Below, one piece after another: positions 62,444 to 64,000 of a stretch of 64,000 nucleotides of DNA. The notes under the pieces were generated by a model. That model was given only the letters and a program-made list of their open reading frames with translations. It was not told the origin of the DNA and did no database searches. A program made the translations under genes and the position numbers. Source of the DNA: DASQMT01 sp963835735 (GTDB lineage: Bacteria > Actinomycetota > Thermoleophilia > Solirubrobacterales > Solirubrobacteraceae); the NCBI GenBank assembly GCA_963835735.1, contig CAWIGP010000009.1, positions 372,001 through 436,000 on the forward strand. The letters run 5' to 3'. Each line of letters begins with the position of its first letter. The first letter of the stretch is position 1.

Positions 62444-63238
62444 GTGGAGGTCGTTCGGGCGAACGGGCTCGAGATCGCCTACGAGCGCGTCGGCGAGGGC
62501 CCGCCGGCGGTGTTCGTGCACGGTGCCGCGGTGGACGGTCGTATGTGGCTGCCGCAGCTCGCGGCCCTGGCCGACGAGTTCACGGTCGTCGCCTGGGACG
62601 AGCCGGGCGCGGGCGGCTCCTCGGACGTGCCTACGGATTTCGGCCTTGCGGACTACGCCGACTGCCTCGCGGCGCTGATCGAGGCGCTCGCGCTCGGCCC
62701 GGCGCACGTGGCCGGCCTCTCGTGGGGCGGCACCGTCGCGCTGGAGCTCTATCGCAGGCATCCCGGGCTCGTCGCGACCCTGATCCTCGTCGACACGTAC
62801 GCCGGTTGGAAAGGGTCGCTGCCCGCCGACGAGGTGCGCGCCCGGGTCGCCCACACGCGGCAGATGCTCGCGGCGTCCGCCGAGCAGTTCGACCCCACGC
62901 TCCCCGGGTTGTTCGCCGGCGACCCGCCGTCGGAGTTCGTCCCGTTGCTCGAGGAGATGGCCGCCTCTGTCCGCCCCGCCAGCCTCGGGACGCAGCTGTC
63001 CGTGATGGCCGAGGCCGACCAGCGCGACCTGCTGCCGAGCATTACGGTGCCGACGCTACTGGTCTGGGGCGAGCTTGACGTGCGGTCACCGCTCGACGTC
63101 GCTCACCAATTCGAGCGGGCGATTCGCGACGCCGAGCTGGTGGTGATCCCGCGCTGCGGTCACGTGAGCAACCTCGAGTCCCCTGAGCGGTTCAATCAGG
63201 TCGTGCGCGAGTTCTGCCGCGCCCATCCACCGGGCTAG
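62444..63238 (+). CDS. Alpha/beta hydrolase
   Basis: A 264-residue hydrolase with VFVHGAAVDGRMW (oxyanion loop), WDEPGAGGSS, the nucleophile elbow GLSWGGTVALE (Ser), LLVWGELDVRSP (acid) and RCGHVSNLESP (His). All triad positions are present. GTG 62444 fits the family start (VEVVRANGLEIAYE). An upstream ATG at 62393 would overlap the preceding gene by 44 bases. Confidence 0.88.
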   Translation: MEVVRANGLEIAYERVGEGPPAVFVHGAAVDGRMWLPQLAALADEFTVVAWDEPGAGGSSDVPTDFGLADYADCLAALIEALALGPAHVAGLSWGGTVALELYRRHPGLVATLILVDTYAGWKGSLPADEVRARVAHTRQMLAASAEQFDPTLPGLFAGDPPSEFVPLLEEMAASVRPASLGTQLSVMAEADQRDLLPSITVPTLLVWGELDVRSPLDVAHQFERAIRDAELVVIPRCGHVSNLESPERFNQVVREFCRAHPPG

Positions 63239-64000
63239 CCGAGCGAGCCGCGCCCGGAGGAGCCCGCGATTCGCTCCAGCAGCACCGAGCGCTCGCGGAC
63301 GTTCTGCGTGAGCGTGAGGGCGCGCTCGAACTCGGAGCGCGCGTCGGCGAGCCGTCCGAGCCTCTCGAGCAGGTCGCCGCGCACGGTCGGGAGGAGGTGA
63401 TAGCCGCTCAGTGCGGGCTCGTCGGCGAGCTCGTCGACCAGCCGCAGCGCCTGAGCCGGCCCGAACGCCATGCCGACCGCGACCGCGCGGTTGAGCTCCA
63501 CCACCGGCGACGGCGTTACTTGTGCGAGCGCGTCGTAGATGGCGACGATGCTCACCCAGTCGGTCTCGTCTGCCACGCGGGCGCGCGCATGGCAGGCGGC
63601 GATTCCGGCCTGCAGGGTGTACGTGCCGACGGCGCCGCCCGCCGCGTACGCGCGCTCCAGGGCGGCGAGCCCGCGGCCGACGAGCATCCAGTCCCAGCGC
63701 GAGCGGTCCTGGTCGAGCAGGAGGATCGGCTCGCCGTGCGGCCCGACGCGCGCGCGGGCGCGCGAGGCCTGCAGCTCCATCAACGCGGAGAGCCCGTGTA
63801 CCTCCGGCTCGGTCGGCAGCAGTGCCGCCAGCATGCGGCCGAGCCGCAGCGACTCCTCGAGCAGTTCCGGGCGGAGCCACTCGTCGCCTGCGGTGGCGGC
63901 GTAGCCCTCGTTGAAGATCAGGTAGATCACCTCCAGCACCGAGGCGAGCCGCTCGGTCAGCTCGCCGCGCTCGGGCACCTCGATCGGCACCCGGGCGGCG
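63235..64000 (-). CDS. ECF42-type RNA polymerase sigma factor, C-terminal part (5' end outside window)
   Basis: The 255 residues present belong to the large C-terminal extension (DUF6596/TPR-like) of ECF42 sigma factors: YLIFNEGYAATAGDEW, EESLRLGRMLAALLP, LMELQASRARARV, LDQDRSRWDWMLV and SPVVELNRAVAVGMA. The core sigma regions 2 and 4 lie beyond position 64000. ECF42 genes usually neighbour a YCII/DGPF-domain gene; none is in the visible part. Confidence 0.9.
   Translation of the reverse strand, partial: AARVPIEVPERGELTERLASVLEVIYLIFNEGYAATAGDEWLRPELLEESLRLGRMLAALLPTEPEVHGLSALMELQASRARARVGPHGEPILLLDQDRSRWDWMLVGRGLAALERAYAAGGAVGTYTLQAGIAACHARARVADETDWVSIVAIYDALAQVTPSPVVELNRAVAVGMAFGPAQALRLVDELADEPALSGYHLLPTVRGDLLERLGRLADARSEFERALTLTQNVRERSVLLERIAGSSGRGSLG

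Overview
The window is very GC-rich and densely coding. It carries the actinobacterial FHA / PP2C phosphatase / RodA / PBP / PknB cluster. Gene content and order suggest a deep-branching actinobacterium of the Thermoleophilia / Solirubrobacterales type. That placement is inferred from architecture and composition; there is no rRNA here to confirm it. No tRNA, rRNA, CRISPR array or complete transposase was found.

Layout. 1-5.4 kb: 3' part of gyrA, an HNH endonuclease, pheA, a DUF4446 gene and a membrane protein. 5.5-16.9 kb: the cell-wall/signalling block, with three eukaryotic-type Ser/Thr kinases, two FHA proteins, a PP2C phosphatase, RodA/FtsW, a class B PBP, PASTA-PknB and D-Ala-D-Ala ligase; most junctions are 1-4 bp overlaps. 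16.9-25.5 kb: thioesterase, a FliA/WhiG-like sigma factor, an M24-like protein, YihY, purM, uppP (hit by a short palindromic repeat), DedA and HtrA. 25.5-28.9 kb: a two-component pair, an acetate-type transporter and a STAS protein. 28.9-40.7 kb: an envelope-polysaccharide region (DegT aminotransferase, DUF354 glycosyltransferase, CapD-like dehydratase, LytR_C protein, FlgD-Ig protein, O-antigen-ligase-like polymerase, GT2, sugar transferase). 40.7-49 kb: regulators and small enzymes, including an ECF sigma factor fused to a glutamine-amidotransferase-like domain, and two related modular hairpin elements. 49-54.7 kb: a second two-component pair divergent from an ABC exporter, then an FAD oxidase. 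54.7-64 kb: a decayed phospholipase C, a ferredoxin / ferredoxin-NADP reductase pair, USP, DUF427, ACT and membrane genes, and a partial ECF42-type sigma factor.

Two themes stand out. First, intergenic elements at 40756-40936 and 48591-48852 share terminal inverted repeats but carry different tandem palindromic cores (two 48-bp units against three 60-bp units). They look like one modular repeat family, similar in logic to BOX elements. Second, at least a dozen otherwise well-conserved genes are broken by single-base shifts. Almost all are +1, and many amount to one extra G or C in a GCCG/CGGC or CGCG context. That pattern suggests consensus-sequence errors more than biology, so 'frameshifted' genes should be read as probably intact in the organism unless stated otherwise (exceptions: phospholipase C and perhaps uppP).
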